64,000 bases of DNA from Bdellovibrio bacteriovorus (GCF_002208115.1 NZ_CP020946.1:3534001-3598000), one strand, 5' to 3'; shown: positions 54,191-63,123, counted from the stretch's first letter. The notes: generated by a model not told the origin, from the sequence alone. Program-made: numbers and translations.

Positions 54191-54736
54191 TTGATCAACC
54201 AAAACGAAACAATGACATCGAAGCCAAATTCTAAAGTTAAAATCATCAAGCGCTATCAGAACCGCAAACTCTACGACACTCAACAAAGCTGCTATGTGAC
54301 TTTGGACGATATCGCTAAGATGATCCGCACTAACGAAGAAGTGATGGTTATCGACAACAAGTCTAAAAATGACATCACTGCTGCGACTCTGACTCAGATC
54401 ATCTTCGAAGCTGAAAAGAAAGCATCTCAGTACGCTCCTCTTTTCACACTGCGTGAGATCATCCAGAACGGTAACGGCAGCATCTCTGGTTACTTGGCTA
54501 AACTTGGCGCGTTCCCTCAGGACTACATGACCAAGCAACAAGTGAACACAGTTGTTGAAAACGCTTCTACTGACAGCGTTAAACAAAACTTGGAAAACCG
54601 CGTTGCAACTGCAGCGACTCGCTACAACACAGACACTACTGCTAAAGTAGCTGCTGAAAAAGCGACTGTACTTCCAGGTCTTCAACAAGACGACGAAACT
54701 CCAAACCTGCCAGGCACTTCTTTGTTGAACAACTAA
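54191..54736 (+). CDS. PhaR/PHB-accumulation-regulator-like DNA-binding protein
   Basis: 181 residues. The N-terminal 65 residues match the PHA-synthesis regulator DNA-binding domain: IIKRYQNRKLYDTQQSCYVT, LDDIAKMI, VMVIDNKSKNDIT and ATLTQIIFEAE. The rest is helical and Thr/Ala-rich. PhaR represses phasin and binds polyester granules in other bacteria, but no phasin or PhaC gene is visible. The start is a TTG at 54191, 5 bp behind GGAGG; the ATG at 54212 has no ribosome site. Confidence 0.85.
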   Translation: MINQNETMTSKPNSKVKIIKRYQNRKLYDTQQSCYVTLDDIAKMIRTNEEVMVIDNKSKNDITAATLTQIIFEAEKKASQYAPLFTLREIIQNGNGSISGYLAKLGAFPQDYMTKQQVNTVVENASTDSVKQNLENRVATAATRYNTDTTAKVAAEKATVLPGLQQDDETPNLPGTSLLNN

Positions 54737-54766
54737 GAAGACCTTTCAGCAAGGGTTTCTAAAGAA

Positions 54767-54793
54767 GGCTCCGCAATGCGGGGCCTTTTTTTT
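54767..54793 (+). terminator. Rho-independent terminator after PhaR-like gene
   Basis: GGCTCCGCA and TGCGGGGCC pair (one G-U or mismatch) and are followed by nine T. It ends 13 bp before the convergent lipoprotein gene stop. Confidence 0.88.
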
Positions 54794-54805
54794 ATTCAAT
54801 TTCCG

Positions 54806-56056
54806 CTATTTCAAGGATCTCCAGATCACGAACTTCTTTTGACCGGCTTTGATTTCCACGTCGCGAGAATCAAGACCCTCCCCGGTGGATGTATTGCTGT
54901 AGTCCACACCTTCCAAGCGGAACTTGTAGGTGCCCGCGCGCAACGGCACACGGATAATTTGAATTGTCTGAGGCAGGAATGACCACTGACGCACATCCGC
55001 GCGATCCGCCATCAACAATGCGATGTAAGCCAAATCCCCCAAAGCCTGATTCTGCTGACGAATTTGATCGGACAAAACCGCCTTGGTCGCAACCCCCGCC
55101 ACCCTTTTCGCAAAAAGAATTCCATAATCCTCTTCCAGAGTTTTGATGGCGGCGGCCTGCACATCATAAACTTCACGGCTCAGGAATGGCTCTGAATCAG
55201 AAGACAAATACAACCGCGCCCGCTGAGTTTCACTGCGCACCGGCACCAGCGTCGGCAAAGTATGACCATTGTTTTTACCCGCAGACTTTCGCGGCCCCCA
55301 ACCCTGCTGATAAATAATCACCAGTTCCCCGTTTGCGCGGTCATACCAGCGGTCGGATTCCACAACGTCAGGGAATTTCTTTTTCCAATCCTTGTAACTG
55401 TCCATGCGACGGGCCAGCTTCGCTGAACGAATCAGGTCCTCGCGGATCGTGGAAATGGAGGGGTCAATTTTGTAGGCCTCCGCATAGGCGATGTAAGCAT
55501 CGTCGTAACTGCGGCTGGCTTCCCAGATCACGGCCGAAAGATATTTACTGAAAGAATTCAGTTCAAACGCCTGCTTTTCGTCCGCGCGGTATTTCAGATA
55601 TTTTTCATTGATACGACGGGCTTCAACCAGAGCATCATCCAGTTGATCCATCTCCAGGAAGTTCATCGCCAGATAGGCATTGATAAAAATCTTTTCGAAA
55701 GTGTCGCCCTTGTACTGAACCATTTCCTCGTTCAGCGCCAGGGATCCGGCAATGCGCGACACCGACTGATAGTCGACCAGTTCGGACAGACGATCAGCCT
55801 TCATCAGAATCTGATTGCTCTCTTTCAGTTGTCCGGCGACCTGCAGAGCCACGCCGTAGTCCATCAGATACGCCAGTTGGTCGTCATTTTCCTTGTCGGC
55901 CAGGGGCTTTAAATCCGCCAGGGCCTTGGTGAAATCATGACGAGCCAATGCCTCGCGGGCCGGCTGCACCTTGCTTTGGTAAGTGGCGCAACCAATCAGG
56001 GGCAAAACTAAAAAAAGACCCACGGCATGCGTGAGTCTTTGAGCAATAAGATTCAT
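54806..56056 (-). CDS. COG3014-type TPR lipoprotein
   Basis: 416 residues. Lipobox LIGC near residue 24. Helical repeats of the TPR kind up to about residue 220 (FTKALADLKPLADKEND, QLDDALVEARRINEKYL, SYDDAYIAYAEAYKID), then a charged region with LVIIYQQGWGPRKS and a C-terminal beta domain. This matches the lipoprotein that accompanies LpoB in gamma-proteobacteria (COG3014). It lies just behind lpoB, TAA-TTG-ATG, so the pair is one transcript. Probably periplasmic, anchored in the outer membrane, function unknown. Confidence 0.75.
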   Translation of the reverse strand: MNLIAQRLTHAVGLFLVLPLIGCATYQSKVQPAREALARHDFTKALADLKPLADKENDDQLAYLMDYGVALQVAGQLKESNQILMKADRLSELVDYQSVSRIAGSLALNEEMVQYKGDTFEKIFINAYLAMNFLEMDQLDDALVEARRINEKYLKYRADEKQAFELNSFSKYLSAVIWEASRSYDDAYIAYAEAYKIDPSISTIREDLIRSAKLARRMDSYKDWKKKFPDVVESDRWYDRANGELVIIYQQGWGPRKSAGKNNGHTLPTLVPVRSETQRARLYLSSDSEPFLSREVYDVQAAAIKTLEEDYGILFAKRVAGVATKAVLSDQIRQQNQALGDLAYIALLMADRADVRQWSFLPQTIQIIRVPLRAGTYKFRLEGVDYSNTSTGEGLDSRDVEIKAGQKKFVIWRSLK

Positions 56057-56059
56057 CAA

Positions 56060-56659
56060 TTACAGACCGATGGATTTCTTTTTGAATGTTTTACGGATCT
56101 GTTTTTGGTCAGACCAGGTGATCATGCTGGATTTCAGATTGGTCAGATTCAAAGTCAGTTTGTAGTAAACGGACTTGTCTTTGCCCACTTCCTGAACGAT
56201 GGAATCCAGACGGCCGTTGATGATGAAGTCTGCGCCAATCTGGCCACCTGGGCCTTTTTTGGTGCCTTCTTCAACCATGCCGGAATTCTGATAGTTGTAT
56301 TCATCAGCGATATCCTGACGGGCTTCCTTGTCGATGAAACCAACCTTGCCGGATTTCATAAGCTCCACACGAACCATGTCCATGATGCTTTGAGTGTCGA
56401 TGTGTTCGCTGGTTTTATTCTGCAGGCCAGTCACCATAACCACTGGCATTTTTTTAGCGCCGTTGATGGACGGAGAAGTCATCAAACTTGCCACCAGATC
56501 CTGAACTGCTTTCTGCATGTCTGTTTCAGACCACTGATCATTCAGAAGATTTTCACGGTTCACGTCGTCGTACTGGCCTTTCACGAAAGCTTTCGGACCA
56601 CAACTGGTCATTGCCAAGAAAGAAAGAGCCACGGCTGCAAAAGTCAGATTCTTTTTCAT
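56060..56659 (-). CDS. lpoB: LpoB-like penicillin-binding-protein activator
   Basis: 199 residues. Lipobox MTSC near residue 20. The core MPVVMVTGLQNKTSEHIDTQSI, DKEARQDIADEYNYQNSG and GADFIINGRLDSI matches LpoB, the outer-membrane lipoprotein that reaches through the peptidoglycan and stimulates the class A synthase PBP1b. AGGAAGG lies 5 bp before the ATG at 56659; the longer in-frame start has none. Pairing with the COG3014 gene supports the assignment. The long disordered linker of E. coli LpoB is absent. Confidence 0.85.
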   Translation of the reverse strand: MKKNLTFAAVALSFLAMTSCGPKAFVKGQYDDVNRENLLNDQWSETDMQKAVQDLVASLMTSPSINGAKKMPVVMVTGLQNKTSEHIDTQSIMDMVRVELMKSGKVGFIDKEARQDIADEYNYQNSGMVEEGTKKGPGGQIGADFIINGRLDSIVQEVGKDKSVYYKLTLNLTNLKSSMITWSDQKQIRKTFKKKSIGL

Positions 56660-56819
56660 AATACCTTCCTGTCCATTTCGGACACTTCCAAAGTCTATGC
56701 TGGGGTATTTCAGGGCGCAAGTCATGCCCCTCCGTTTCAGGACGGCTGTCCTAAATCCGTCCGCTAAATAAGGCCTGTTTTCCATTAAAAACCCCGTAAT
56801 TTTGCAACGAGGGACAAAT

Positions 56820-57236
56820 ATGAGAGAAGTGTCCACAAGCCTGCAAGCCTATGAAATCCTGCGCAACGATATAAACCCCTTTGCTGAAGAGCTTTGGGTT
56901 CTTGCCCTGGACTCGCAAATGAATCTGGTGCGCAAAGAAATGCTGTTTCGGGGAACGGTGGATTTCTGTCTGATTCATCCGCGCGACATCTTCCGCTGTC
57001 TGGTGCAAGCCAACGCCAGTTCCTTTATTCTGGCGCACAATCACCCCAGTCAGAACGTGATGCCTTCCGAACAAGACCTGATCCTGACCCGAAAAATCCA
57101 TCAACTAGCGCAGATGTTTGAAATTCCGCTGAACGATCATCTGGTCGTCTGTGAAAACAACTATTTCAGTATGGCTGATCATGGATATTTTAAGAAATGG
57201 CGAAAGACCCGCGCGACACGCAGTCTTACTGTATAG
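56820..57236 (+). CDS. RadC-type JAB/MPN domain protein, stand-alone
   Basis: 138 residues, only the MPN domain of RadC (usual RadC has about 220 with a helix-hairpin-helix part before it). The JAMM motif is present: AHNHPSQNVMPSEQD gives His-x-His and Asp, and Glu34-type residue in FAEELWVLALD. RadC-type proteins often sit in mobile regions and their role is unclear; DNA repair is not well supported. GAGGG is 6 bp before the ATG at 56820. Overlaps the convergent gene by 11 bp. Confidence 0.85.
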   Translation: MREVSTSLQAYEILRNDINPFAEELWVLALDSQMNLVRKEMLFRGTVDFCLIHPRDIFRCLVQANASSFILAHNHPSQNVMPSEQDLILTRKIHQLAQMFEIPLNDHLVVCENNYFSMADHGYFKKWRKTRATRSLTV

Positions 57237-57831
57237 CTTCCGAACTGTAGTCAAACACATTCATGCTGCCGCCACTTGGATTGCGGATCGGAGTCACCGA
57301 CAGAACGCGGGACAGATCTTCACTTAAGATCACACGGTATCCACCACGACGGGCGTTTTCAACAAACTGCCGAGCGTACTCTTCTTTGTATGCTTGCGAA
57401 TACTCGGCCTGTTGTTCAGCGTTGAACAGTTCCTTCTGAACAATGTCATGCGGGGAAAGAGTTTCCTCTTTGCGCGTGCCACGCCCCAGCTCTTCCGCCA
57501 GCTCTTGTGCGCGCGTGTCCGATGTCAGATCCAGACGGTTTTCATTGTGATAAGCGCTTTGTGCAGTGGTGGAATTAAAGTCGGTGTTCATCAGCCGCGC
57601 GTTTTCAACCTGCATGCGCTGGCGGGCCATCTCCATCTTTTCGTTGGTCAACATCAGATGGCGGTTCACGGACTTTTCAAACTTTTCGGATTTCGCTGCC
57701 GCCGGAGCCGAAGCCACTTTTTTCGGCGGATCTTCAGAGCCCAGATAGACAAAGATCATCACCGCCGCCCCTACAAAGAGCAGCAAAGCCAAAAGCATAG
57801 AGTTTTCCTTTTGTGGCTTCTGTGAAGTCAT
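57226..57831 (-). CDS. Membrane-anchored coiled-coil protein of unknown function
   Basis: 201 residues. One transmembrane helix near residues 13-30 (MLLALLLFVGAAVMIFVYLG), Ala/Lys-rich spacer, then a long charged helical region and a C-terminal domain with GGYRVILSEDLSRVLSVTPIR. The ATG at 57831 is behind AAGGGGG. No family recognised. An interlocked palindrome cluster lies 40-60 bp upstream. Confidence 0.7.
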   Translation of the reverse strand: MTSQKPQKENSMLLALLLFVGAAVMIFVYLGSEDPPKKVASAPAAAKSEKFEKSVNRHLMLTNEKMEMARQRMQVENARLMNTDFNSTTAQSAYHNENRLDLTSDTRAQELAEELGRGTRKEETLSPHDIVQKELFNAEQQAEYSQAYKEEYARQFVENARRGGYRVILSEDLSRVLSVTPIRNPSGGSMNVFDYSSEAIQ

Positions 57832-57868
57832 AGCCCCCTTATCGGTCAATGTGGTCCACTTCTCAAGT

Positions 57869-57892
57869 TTGAGACTGTCTCAAGATGAGACA
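57869..57892. promoter_or_regulatory. Two interlocked palindromes with GAGAC half-sites
   Basis: TTGAGAC-T-GTCTCAA (57869-57883) and TGTCTCA-AGA-TGAGACA (57876-57892) overlap, giving three half-sites of the word TGAGAC in 24 bp. They lie between the membrane protein gene (minus, start 57831) and the pilin gene (plus, start 58164). The rest of 57893-58163 contains nothing else I can support except a C-rich ribosome-site region before 58164. Confidence 0.55.
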
Positions 57893-58163
57893 CTTCGGGG
57901 GTATTGATCCACGTGTTTACTGCCTCATGTTTCAAGTTAAAGGTCGTTTAAAATCAGAGGCTTCCAAACATTTCCTTGATCAAAGCCGCGGCTTTTTCAG
58001 GCTACGCCGAACGGGTGAGCTAAAATTTTGTCTCATTTGTCAAAAATCTGCGCATTAATCACGAGTCATTAACCACTTTAGGGCATTTTCGGTGTCGGCA
58101 CAGAAAGTGAAGTTAAGAAGCTGTCAAATTACCCCCCGAACCCCCTTTTGAAAGGATCCCCCC

Positions 58164-58685
58164 ATGAAAATGATTAAAACTCTTGCCGCTGTCAGTGCCC
58201 TGGCTTTCTCGGTTAACACCTTCGCCGCTTCCCAAGGCGCTTTGACGATCACAGGTGTTGTTGCCAACAACACTTATCTTTCCCTGACCAGCATGGGCGG
58301 CAATGATGCCAATGTGGATCAGACTCTGAACGTGGATCAGATCGTAAACGGAGCTGTGACTTCCAAGACTTTCGCAAGTATCTTCCACGAAGTTTCAAAC
58401 TCCACCGGGGGTTACAAAATCACGGTTTCCTCTGCTCAGGCGGGTGAACTGCGCGGCCCAGGCACTGCGAAAGTAAAATACTCTTTGGATTATTCTTCCG
58501 CAAAGATCTCTATTGCCAACTGCGCTTTGACGGCAGCATGTGAAGCTTCTTCCGGTGCTTTGACCGCTAAAACAAGCTCTGCAGTTTCTGTGGTTGTTAA
58601 GGCCACTTCCACAGCGGCTGAAATTGCGGCTCTTCCATCCGGCACATACTCTGACGTTGTGACCGTGACGATCGCAGCTCAGTAA
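58164..58685 (+). CDS. Major pilus subunit candidate, chaperone-usher type
   Basis: 173 residues. Signal peptide ends at TFAA (about residue 22). The mature protein is small-residue rich, with ITGVVANNTYLSL near the N-terminus, two cysteines (NCALTAACE) that could form a disulfide, and the terminal strand GTYSDVVTVTIAA typical of fimbrial subunits. The convergent partner at 58736 ends GSYSDTINLTIQ. Encodes the likely shaft protein of the locus although it is on the opposite strand. GAAAGGATCC precedes the ATG. Confidence 0.7.
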   Translation: MKMIKTLAAVSALAFSVNTFAASQGALTITGVVANNTYLSLTSMGGNDANVDQTLNVDQIVNGAVTSKTFASIFHEVSNSTGGYKITVSSAQAGELRGPGTAKVKYSLDYSSAKISIANCALTAACEASSGALTAKTSSAVSVVVKATSTAAEIAALPSGTYSDVVTVTIAAQ

Positions 58686-58704
58686 TTTAAAACTGCAAAA
58701 CAAA

Positions 58705-58738
58705 ATAAAAAGCCGGTCCCTGCGACCGGCTTTTTTTA
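58705..58738. terminator. Bidirectional Rho-independent terminator
   Basis: AAAGCCGGTC (58709-58718) pairs with GACCGGCTTT (58724-58733), A-rich before and T-run after. It separates the plus-strand pilin from the minus-strand adhesin gene. Confidence 0.92.
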
Positions 58739-59656
58739 TTGGCTGGATTGAATGGTCAGATTGATCGTGTCGCTGTAGGACCCTTGCGCTTTGCCGCTGG
58801 TATTCCCGATGATGATTGTCACCGGATTCACCAGCCCGCTGGCCGGCGAAGTCCCCGTCTGCGTGGCAATCTGGGTCCACCATGGGATCGCGTAAGTGGT
58901 TCCATTGATCTTAAAGGTGTAATCGATCGTATCCGTGCCGTTGACCTGCTTTAGCTTTCCACCGTTGTCAGACCAAGCATACAGATTATAGCCCGAATTG
59001 TATTTCACAATCACATCAGCGGTGCCTTGGGCCCCGGTTGTCAGGTTGTTACCAAAGTTGATCGTGTGCGTGGTTTTGGAAAGATCAAAGGCCCCACCGG
59101 AAGACACCACCGACAGATCGGCTTTCTTGGGCGATCCGAATGTCAGCAGAAAAGCCTGTGAAGCCACCAGCGTGTAGTTTGAGATGTTTCCCTGATACAG
59201 GCGCACCGTCACGGTATCAAGATAAGTTCCCGCAGAGCGCCAGTCATTCGCGGTGTCAAAGGCCACGGTATAAGACGACGTTTTGGTATTATAGAACGTA
59301 CTTCCCTGAAGCTTGTCACAGATGACGTCCGAGCAGGAATTTACATCCGGGAACTTTTTCAGAATCTGCAAACCCGCATTGTCGGCCGAGATCTGGTACG
59401 GCCACACATCCGAACCTTTTTTGACAGAACGATTGGTGTAGGAATTCGAAGATCCATAATCAAAAGTCAGAAAATAATTGCAGGTACCTTGTGTGGTGTT
59501 GCCAAAGACTGTGACGTTAAAGGTGTCCTTCATCGTCCCGCCAGTCTGGAAATACGGCGCTGGCTGAGCCAGAATCAACCCCATGCTTGAACAGGCCGAG
59601 GCTCTGACTCCGGCAAACGTAAGTGCTGCAAGCAGAAGACCCACGATTAATTTCAT
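58736..59656 (-). CDS. Spore-coat-U (SCPU) domain protein, putative pilus tip subunit
   Basis: 306 residues, about twice a single SCPU domain. Signal peptide ends at RASA. The first domain (about 22-160) has cysteines (NYFL, SCSDVICDK); the second (about 170-306) has VNGTDTIDYTFKINGTTYA and PVTIIIGNTSGKAQGSYSD, the classical SCPU ending. Two-domain SCPU proteins are tip adhesins in Csu-type archaic chaperone-usher pili. The start overlaps the usher stop (ATGA, 59653-59656), so it is the last gene of the chaperone-usher-tip operon. Confidence 0.8.
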   Translation of the reverse strand: MKLIVGLLLAALTFAGVRASACSSMGLILAQPAPYFQTGGTMKDTFNVTVFGNTTQGTCNYFLTFDYGSSNSYTNRSVKKGSDVWPYQISADNAGLQILKKFPDVNSCSDVICDKLQGSTFYNTKTSSYTVAFDTANDWRSAGTYLDTVTVRLYQGNISNYTLVASQAFLLTFGSPKKADLSVVSSGGAFDLSKTTHTINFGNNLTTGAQGTADVIVKYNSGYNLYAWSDNGGKLKQVNGTDTIDYTFKINGTTYAIPWWTQIATQTGTSPASGLVNPVTIIIGNTSGKAQGSYSDTINLTIQSSQ

Positions 59657-62070
59657 CGCTGCTCCTTTGTTCCGGTTTTAACGGTGCCCAGATTCAACAT
59701 TCTGTCAGCATTGCCGGGAATCTCAAATGTGAATGGAGCAAGACCTGATTGATCTGTCACAACCCGGTACACACCCGGTTCCAAACCTTCAATCAGGAAG
59801 CGCCCCTGCTTGTTGGTGAAGAAGGTGTTGTCCACGAGTTGTCCGTTGGCATCAAACACATCACCCGCGGCGTATTCCACCGCTTTGCCTGTGGCTGTCA
59901 GCAACTGCCCCTTGACCATGACTTTTTTGGCGATCTTCAGATCCAGCAAAATACCACTGCGATAAGTGGTCTGAGTTCCATAGAATTCTTTATCCAGCAG
60001 ATAGCCCATTGGCAAAGAAGTGATATCCACATTCACTGTGTTTCGGTAATAAGACGACTGATCACGCAGCACCACCGTTCGGCGCGGCCCCAACTGAGCC
60101 TGCCCACGATCCCCCGTCGGATTGACCATGATGGTCTGCCCGTCTTCCAGATTCTTGGCGTGAATCAACACAAAGCTGTCGGTCACTGGTTGCGTGAAGG
60201 CCCCCTGACCACCCACCCACGCAAAACCAGTGTTCAACCCCAACGACGTCAGGTTGTATTCACTTCCCTGCTGGGCATGGTTCATATGATCCAGGCGCAC
60301 ACTGAAGGGCTGCTTCAAATATTCCCCCGAGATGCTGCGCGTGTTCCCCAGCTCGCTGTTTTGGATGTTTGCATTCCAGCGATAGTCATCATATTGATAG
60401 CGATTGTTGCGGGCCACGGTGGCATTGGTGGTTTTTTGAAGTGAGTCGTAATAAGAGCTCGCGCTGTAATAGCCCTGACTTTCATTCCAATAGAACGAAA
60501 TCAAGAAGCGGTCTTCTTCTTTGTCCTGCAAAACCTTGTTATAGACAAATTCCAGGCGCATCTGGCTTTTCAGCGGAATCATCAGATTGGACCGATACGT
60601 GCGTTGGTCTTCTCCCGTCATATATTCCAAAGTATTGGCACCCACGCCCCACAGCCACGAGGAATCCAGACGGAAATTGAGCTGCGCATCGTAGCGGCGC
60701 AGGTACCTTAAAGGATCCACCACGGGGGTTTGCACCATCACCGGGCTGAAGTCGCGATCCTGATTTTCAAATTCCAAAGCCAATAACAAAGGCATCTGAC
60801 GACCCAGAATTTTATCCAGACTTCGATATGTCAAACGCTCGGCAAAACCACTTTGCTGTGCGGATTCAGATCCTTGCGCCGCTTGCAAAGACAGATATCC
60901 CAAACGGGAAACACCCGACACTTCCGCGCCCAGAAGCATCTTTTCATAATAGCCCTGATAGTTCAGCCCCACCGTCAGTTGATCGGTGATCCCGCGACGG
61001 TTGTACAAACTGACAAAAGCCGCCGAATCGTCATAGGCCCGGTCGCCACCCGAAGGCTGCCACGGAAGACCGGCAGCATAAGAAAATTCTTCCACCCCGC
61101 GAGCCAGCAAGCTGTTTTCATAAAGCAGCGAGAAGTCATAAACTTCCTCTTGCCCCAGGTCATCTTTCACCTTGATGCGCACACTGCTTTGGCCTGTCGC
61201 CAAAGGGAAATCACGAATATTGAAAACCCCCGGAGCCAGGCGCACCTGACTGAACAGCAGGCCGTTGACATAGATCTCCACAATCGAAGTGCGCTTGATA
61301 ATGATTTCGGTGTCACTGAGAGGTCTTAAGGTTTTATAAGGCTGAATTGCAAATTCCCGCGTCGCCGCCAGACCCGCAATGGAAGGTGTGATCTGAAAGC
61401 CCGTTGAGCGGAATGTCAGATCCCCCAGCGTGTAGCGGATCATGCGCTCTTCATCGTCATAGCGGATGCGCGTGTCCTGTCGGCGCCACTGGGAATCAGC
61501 GTCTTCTAAAAAATCCGCGCTGGATTCAAAGACAAAGCCTTTGATATTTTCCACCAGCTCCAGATTTCCGGTCAGAGGCCGACGTTCGCTTTCCACATCC
61601 GGCCCGTACTGCCAGGATTGCTGGGTTCTTAGATTCAAGTACCCACTGTGCCGATCCGGGCGCAGGTACTTCTGATTTTCAAATTCAACAAAGTTCAGAT
61701 CCAGATCCTGAGGCTTTCGATACTTGGCAGGAAGACTGAGGCGCAGCTCCAGGGTGGGCGGGTCAAAGGTCACCGAAAAGCCCACCGCCTCCAAAGACTG
61801 TGTCGTCACCACTCCTTCAGGCGTCACACTGCCTTGCAGGCGCAAAAACAAATCGTCCTTCATGTAGGGCTTCACAGCCTCAAGCACAGTGCGCGCTTCA
61901 ACGGAAAATTCCTCGGCGCGGTCGCGCGGGAACAACCATGCTTCCGTCAACGGCCGGCCATCCAAAACAACCGGCGCCATCAGGAAAGGCTTTCCTAACG
62001 GAGGACGACCTTGTGCCATGACCAGCACCGGAAGCAGGATAGAAAAAATGACAACGAGACAGGACCTCAA
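59653..62070 (-). CDS. Outer-membrane usher protein, FimD/PapC type
   Basis: 805 residues. Signal peptide ends at VMAQG. The usher core is recognisable: N-terminal domain, a beta-barrel with LRPLSDTEIIIKRTSIVEIYVNGLL and GVFNIRDFPLATGQSSVRIKVKDD, and the C-terminal plug-type domain with YAAGDVFDANGQLVDNTFFTNKQGRFLIEG. It exports and polymerises pilus subunits. It overlaps the chaperone gene by 4 bp (ATGA) and the tip gene by 4 bp, an unbroken three-gene operon. Confidence 0.93.
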   Translation of the reverse strand: MRSCLVVIFSILLPVLVMAQGRPPLGKPFLMAPVVLDGRPLTEAWLFPRDRAEEFSVEARTVLEAVKPYMKDDLFLRLQGSVTPEGVVTTQSLEAVGFSVTFDPPTLELRLSLPAKYRKPQDLDLNFVEFENQKYLRPDRHSGYLNLRTQQSWQYGPDVESERRPLTGNLELVENIKGFVFESSADFLEDADSQWRRQDTRIRYDDEERMIRYTLGDLTFRSTGFQITPSIAGLAATREFAIQPYKTLRPLSDTEIIIKRTSIVEIYVNGLLFSQVRLAPGVFNIRDFPLATGQSSVRIKVKDDLGQEEVYDFSLLYENSLLARGVEEFSYAAGLPWQPSGGDRAYDDSAAFVSLYNRRGITDQLTVGLNYQGYYEKMLLGAEVSGVSRLGYLSLQAAQGSESAQQSGFAERLTYRSLDKILGRQMPLLLALEFENQDRDFSPVMVQTPVVDPLRYLRRYDAQLNFRLDSSWLWGVGANTLEYMTGEDQRTYRSNLMIPLKSQMRLEFVYNKVLQDKEEDRFLISFYWNESQGYYSASSYYDSLQKTTNATVARNNRYQYDDYRWNANIQNSELGNTRSISGEYLKQPFSVRLDHMNHAQQGSEYNLTSLGLNTGFAWVGGQGAFTQPVTDSFVLIHAKNLEDGQTIMVNPTGDRGQAQLGPRRTVVLRDQSSYYRNTVNVDITSLPMGYLLDKEFYGTQTTYRSGILLDLKIAKKVMVKGQLLTATGKAVEYAAGDVFDANGQLVDNTFFTNKQGRFLIEGLEPGVYRVVTDQSGLAPFTFEIPGNADRMLNLGTVKTGTKEQR

Positions 62071-62810
62071 TTCTCAAGATCCTTCAGCTCGATCGTGGCG
62101 CTCAACATCTGATTTGCAGGAACGTCCTTGGTTGTTTCAACCTCGGCCGTGGCCGTATCCCCGGCCAGCAGGTTGATGGACTCCACAGCCTTATTCGTGG
62201 TCAGATCCGCAATCACGGACTCACCGGCTTTGATCTTCAGATTCTTAAATAACAAAACCTTGTGGGCCTTGCCGTCATTTGCGAAAGTCACCGCCACTTT
62301 GCGGGCACCGGTGCGTTTCACGTCTTTGACGACCACTTTCGGCAACGCCCCTTCCGGCACAACGTAAGCTGAGGCCACGTACTGCAAAAGAAATTTTAAA
62401 TTCACACTGGTTTTTTTCGGGTCCGAGTTCTTTTCACGAAAATCCACCGGCAGTTGTGAAGCCACCAGGCGATAGGCTTTTTCTTTTCCGTCCTTGATTT
62501 CACCAGACCACGACACACGCACGTTGCGCTTTTCCTTCGGCAGCAGCACGACCTGCTCAGGGTAAATCACAAAGTCTTCAGTCTTCGTGCGCACCTCTTC
62601 GCCTTTGGCATTGGTGCTGCGGGCGAAGGCTTCGATTTGTACGGGAAGCTTTTCATCACCCGGATTTTCAATCACCAGCACTTGGGTGGATCTTGATCCA
62701 CTGGGCGCAAACTCCACAACCATCGGAGAAAATCGGAAGGCCCAGGAAACGGAGGGAATTGCCAAAGCTGCCGAAATCAGAATCAGTGACATTGAAATGA
62801 TTTTTGCCAT
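62067..62810 (-). CDS. Periplasmic pilus chaperone
   Basis: 247 residues, signal peptide ending near VSWA. Two immunoglobulin-like domains of the PapD kind: FRFSPMVVEFAPSGSRSTQVLVIENPG, YPEQVVLLPKEKRNVRVSWSG, and the second domain VVVKDVKRTGARKVAVTFANDGK. It would donate a strand to the subunits until the usher takes over. ATG at 62810; a few codons earlier only an ATT is available. First gene of the operon with the usher and tip protein; the 70-residue gene at 62879 precedes it. Confidence 0.88.
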   Translation of the reverse strand: MAKIISMSLILISAALAIPSVSWAFRFSPMVVEFAPSGSRSTQVLVIENPGDEKLPVQIEAFARSTNAKGEEVRTKTEDFVIYPEQVVLLPKEKRNVRVSWSGEIKDGKEKAYRLVASQLPVDFREKNSDPKKTSVNLKFLLQYVASAYVVPEGALPKVVVKDVKRTGARKVAVTFANDGKAHKVLLFKNLKIKAGESVIADLTTNKAVESINLLAGDTATAEVETTKDVPANQMLSATIELKDLEN

Positions 62811-62878
62811 ATATCCCAATGATAGGGGCTATTTTTGGGCAAAAGAAGACTTCTTAAACCAGTCCTTAACAACTAGTC

Positions 62879-63091
62879 TTAGGGCGCTTGAACTGTGACG
62901 AGAGAAGCCGGAGCCCGCTTGTGAACTACGACTTTAAGGTGAGGTGAATTCTTTGTGATTTGCAGTTCACCGTTCTTGGTTTTCACGTCGACTTTTTCTG
63001 CGACTCTTCCGGAAAAATGCAGCTTATGACTTTTTGCCACCGCCACACCTGAAGCCATCAAAATCGAAAGAAAGACCGCCATGATACGCAT
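62879..63091 (-). CDS. Small exported protein, possible pilus-locus component
   Basis: 70 residues, signal peptide MRIMAVFLSILMASGVAVA. The mature 50 residues (LHFSGRVAEKVDVKTKNGEL, then LKVVVHKRAPASLVTV) are a beta-type sequence whose start resembles the first strands of a fimbrial subunit. It ends 69 bp before the chaperone start codon, on the same strand. No firm family; it could be a minor subunit or a truncated one. Confidence 0.5.
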   Translation of the reverse strand: MRIMAVFLSILMASGVAVAKSHKLHFSGRVAEKVDVKTKNGELQITKNSPHLKVVVHKRAPASLVTVQAP

Positions 63092-63123
63092 GTCTTTCTT
63101 CTCGGACTAACTGGACTAAAGCT

